A DNA stretch of 64,000 bases from Paraburkholderia aromaticivorans. Its GTDB lineage: Bacteria; Pseudomonadota; Gammaproteobacteria; Burkholderiales; Burkholderiaceae. Every line of letters begins with the position of its first letter. The first letter of the stretch is position 1. The notes beneath the pieces are model-generated. The model saw only the letters and a list, made by a program, of their open reading frames with translations. It had not been told where the DNA came from and did no database searches. Location of the stretch: positions 4,154,001 through 4,218,000 of the forward strand of contig NZ_CP022989.1 in the NCBI RefSeq assembly GCF_002278075.1. The letters run 5' to 3'. Positions 62,267 to 64,000 of this stretch are shown piece after piece. The position numbers were made by a program, and so were the translations under genes.

Positions 62267-62652
62267 CTGACCACCCGATGAATGCCGCTGGGCTCGTCCT
62301 GTCCATCGCGTTCACGCTTGTAAAAAACCACAGCCGCAGCAGGCGAAGAGCGCGCCGCGCGGTTTTGATCTTCAGAGAGCCACGGCCGCGTTCCGGTGTG
62401 GTCGAGTGGTCTGATCGACAAACTGACCGACGGGGTCAGCATACACCCGCCATATTGGTTGAAAACACTCATTTGGGGCTGCGTCGCGCAACCGGAGTTA
62501 TCAACAGATTCTGTTCGCAAATCTGTGCATAACTATCCGGCAAAAACTGCAAGTCATTGATGCCTTTGCCATTTTTACCGCGAGGTTGACGTTGTGCAGC
62601 GCTCGCCCCCGAGCGCGCCGCAATCGCGCTTCAGCGCCGCTTCACTGTCGCT
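62267..62652. other. Intergenic region upstream of the transglutaminase genes
   Basis: 386 bp between the transglutaminase and the membrane-protein gene, both on the minus strand. It is AT-richer around 62440-62580 and contains the inverted DnaA-box-like pair at 62497-62533. No gene is supported. Confidence 0.4.
62497..62533. promoter_or_regulatory. Inverted pair of DnaA-box-like sites
   Basis: GTTATCAACAGATT (62497-62510) and AATCTGTGCATAAC (62520-62533) are 14-bp inverted copies with two mismatches. Each contains a 9-mer close to the DnaA box TTATNCACA: TTATCAACA (one mismatch) and, on the minus strand, TTATGCACA (exact). Confidence 0.5.
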
Positions 62653-64000
62653 TCATTCACGCACCGTGCGAGGCGCGGTGTCCTCGGCAACGTGCGCGTG
62701 ACGCGCCTCTTCGCGCCATTGCTGGCTCGAGCGAACCATTCTGCGCACCGCGAGGCGCGCCATCTTGACCCAGCCCGAGGGCCGCGGGTCCGCCAGCATG
62801 CTGAGGGCGCGCGCGTAGTCGAGCGTGAGGCCGGGCGTCCATGCCATGGTGGCGGCTCGCTTGCGCACCTGCGCGGCGACCCACAACTCCGGTGTCGTGA
62901 TCACGCGCAGAAACGGCCGCCATCCGCCGAGACCGCCCCACACGCGCGCCGATGCCCCTTCGATCGCCGCCTCCAGTGCGCGCGAGACACTGCTCGAACA
63001 GTTGCGGTGCGTGAGGTTGTACGTCGTGTCCTGCCGATACGTGTCCCAGAAGCGACGCAGCCGGACCGGATCGTAATTGCGGATGCGCACCTGCACGGTC
63101 GAAGGACACCACGCTTTCGACTCCGTCGCGTAATCGGGCTGGAACAGCCCCGGCACGTCGTTCTCACGCGTGGCGCGCAAAAGCCGCGCGAAATCGTCGG
63201 GCGAGCGGTCGATCTCGACGCCCGGATACAGGCTGATGTAGATGCCCTCGGGCGATTCGAGCGCGGCATGTCCGGTCGAGATCACACCGTTGCGATCCAC
63301 CGCCGCGATATAACGATCCACGATCGGCTGCCGCCGCGCTTCGCTTTTGGCCGAACCGACCGGCGTCCACACGTGCACGGTCAGGGCGGCTTCGTCGGCG
63401 GCGGGCGGGCCGTCCCATTCGTGGGCGATCACGCGGCTGGCCGCGAGCTCGCTCGCGGCGGCGAGGCCGGCATCCGCCGGGGAGGCGTTCGCGGCAAGCC
63501 CACCGTTCGCGGCGACCGCCGGGTTCGAGGCGAGCCGGCGCACCCGTGTGCTCAGCAGGATCATGTTCCAGCCGCCAAAGATCAGGCCGAGTCCGAGACA
63601 GTACGGCACCGTGCCGACGTAGTGCGTCGGATAGGGCTGATAGAAGAAAATCGCCAGCGCGATTTCGACCGCGCCGCCGATCATCGCGAGCCGCCAGGTG
63701 CGATAGCGGACCACTTTGGCCGAGACGATCTGCAGCAGGCCGTCGGCGAAAAAGAGCGTGCCGAAGATCATCGACAGAATGAAGTTGCCGTGCTCGTGGC
63801 CGATGAGAATCAGCGCGGCCGCGGTGGCGAAGGCAATGCCTTTCACGTAGCGCAGCGTGCGTTGCCCGCCCATGCCGGTCCAGGCGACGGCCAGCGTGGC
63901 GAGCCCCTCCAGCAGCAGGAGGAACGCGAACGGTGTGATGGGAAAATAGAGCGCGCTGTCGAGCGCGTCGATGAATACGAAGATGCCGAGCAGCAGGCTG
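62653..64000 (-). CDS. HdeD-like membrane protein with C-terminal His/Asn-Cys domain, partial (N-terminus beyond the window)
   Basis: At least 448 codons, open to the window edge. The visible N-terminal half has paired membrane helices (FVFIDALDSALYFPITPFAF; FATAAALILIGHEHGNFILS; GTLFFADGLLQIV) like the HdeD/DUF308 family. From ~residue 190 a soluble domain begins (VHVWTPVGSAKSEARRQPIV), with YISLYPGVEIDRSPDDF and TYNLTHRNCSSSVSRALEAA, a His...Asn-Cys pattern of papain-like folds. It might be a membrane-tethered hydrolase. The ATG at 63873 is internal. Confidence 0.72.
   Translation of the reverse strand, partial: SLLLGIFVFIDALDSALYFPITPFAFLLLLEGLATLAVAWTGMGGQRTLRYVKGIAFATAAALILIGHEHGNFILSMIFGTLFFADGLLQIVSAKVVRYRTWRLAMIGGAVEIALAIFFYQPYPTHYVGTVPYCLGLGLIFGGWNMILLSTRVRRLASNPAVAANGGLAANASPADAGLAAASELAASRVIAHEWDGPPAADEAALTVHVWTPVGSAKSEARRQPIVDRYIAAVDRNGVISTGHAALESPEGIYISLYPGVEIDRSPDDFARLLRATRENDVPGLFQPDYATESKAWCPSTVQVRIRNYDPVRLRRFWDTYRQDTTYNLTHRNCSSSVSRALEAAIEGASARVWGGLGGWRPFLRVITTPELWVAAQVRKRAATMAWTPGLTLDYARALSMLADPRPSGWVKMARLAVRRMVRSSQQWREEARHAHVAEDTAPRTVRE

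Noticed and set aside
1-64000. CRISPR arrays, rRNA and tRNA genes
   Set aside because: No regularly spaced repeats, and no cloverleaf or rRNA sequence was recognised; the element uses the rng 3' end, not a tRNA.

Overview
The window is GC-rich (roughly 65%) beta-proteobacterial chromosome, most like Paraburkholderia/Burkholderia. This rests on gene order (upp, yebC, purD, hemF, nadD, rsfS, rlmH, maf, rng), a complete kdp operon and protein style; no database was searched. Almost all core genes are close-packed, often with ATGA-type overlaps. No rRNA, tRNA or CRISPR array was seen.

Layout. 1-4.1 kb (minus strand): a DUF924 gene cut by the window edge, a group II truncated haemoglobin, an FtsX-type ABC permease and a DUF4126 membrane protein. 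4.3-4.7 kb: a sugE/gdx guanidinium exporter behind a textbook guanidine-II (mini-ykkC) riboswitch. 4.8-13.3 kb (minus): the kdp potassium system in the order small membrane peptide, kdpF, A, B, C, D, E. 13.5-15.8 kb (minus): quinone oxidoreductase, methylglyoxal synthase and an SDR enzyme. 16-24.8 kb (plus): a housekeeping run ending in rng (RNase G).

24.77-43.87 kb is a 19.1-kb integrated element inserted in the last codons of rng. A 20-bp identical core (26 bp with one mismatch) flanks it. The host gene is rebuilt, and its inferred stop has changed from TAA to TAG. Inside lie a tyrosine integrase, a DUF6387-type protein, an AlpA-like regulator, a PC4-like ssDNA-binding protein, an XRE regulator and a PriCT/Toprim/RecA-type primase-helicase whose 3' end holds an iteron-like repeat cluster. 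These are followed by a run of small unknown genes and the remains of a siphophage tail module (tail-assembly-chaperone chimera, DUF6453-like protein, SGNH-like lipoprotein with a lost nucleophile motif). The right half is decayed: an IS1182-family element with GGCC target duplication, a trypsin-like protease gene split exactly in frame by a second 1.93-kb insertion sequence, an HNH nuclease piece, an orphan antitoxin-like gene and a terminase-like scrap. It looks like a degraded prophage or phage-satellite mosaic.

44.2-64 kb is ordinary chromosome again. It holds an RHH regulator with a PHB-depolymerase-type esterase, then a photosensory locus: bacteriophytochrome plus single-domain response regulator on the plus strand, converging on haem oxygenase plus PAS histidine kinase on the minus strand. 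The haem oxygenase probably makes the biliverdin that the phytochrome binds. After these come a MscS channel, a DUF2945 protein, a PAS-GGDEF(degenerate)-EAL protein, free-methionine-sulfoxide reductase, a two-TOBE molbindin, an NlpC/P60 lipoprotein, two VOC proteins, an MFS transporter, two transglutaminase-like proteins and a membrane protein with an HdeD-like N-terminus that runs off the right edge.
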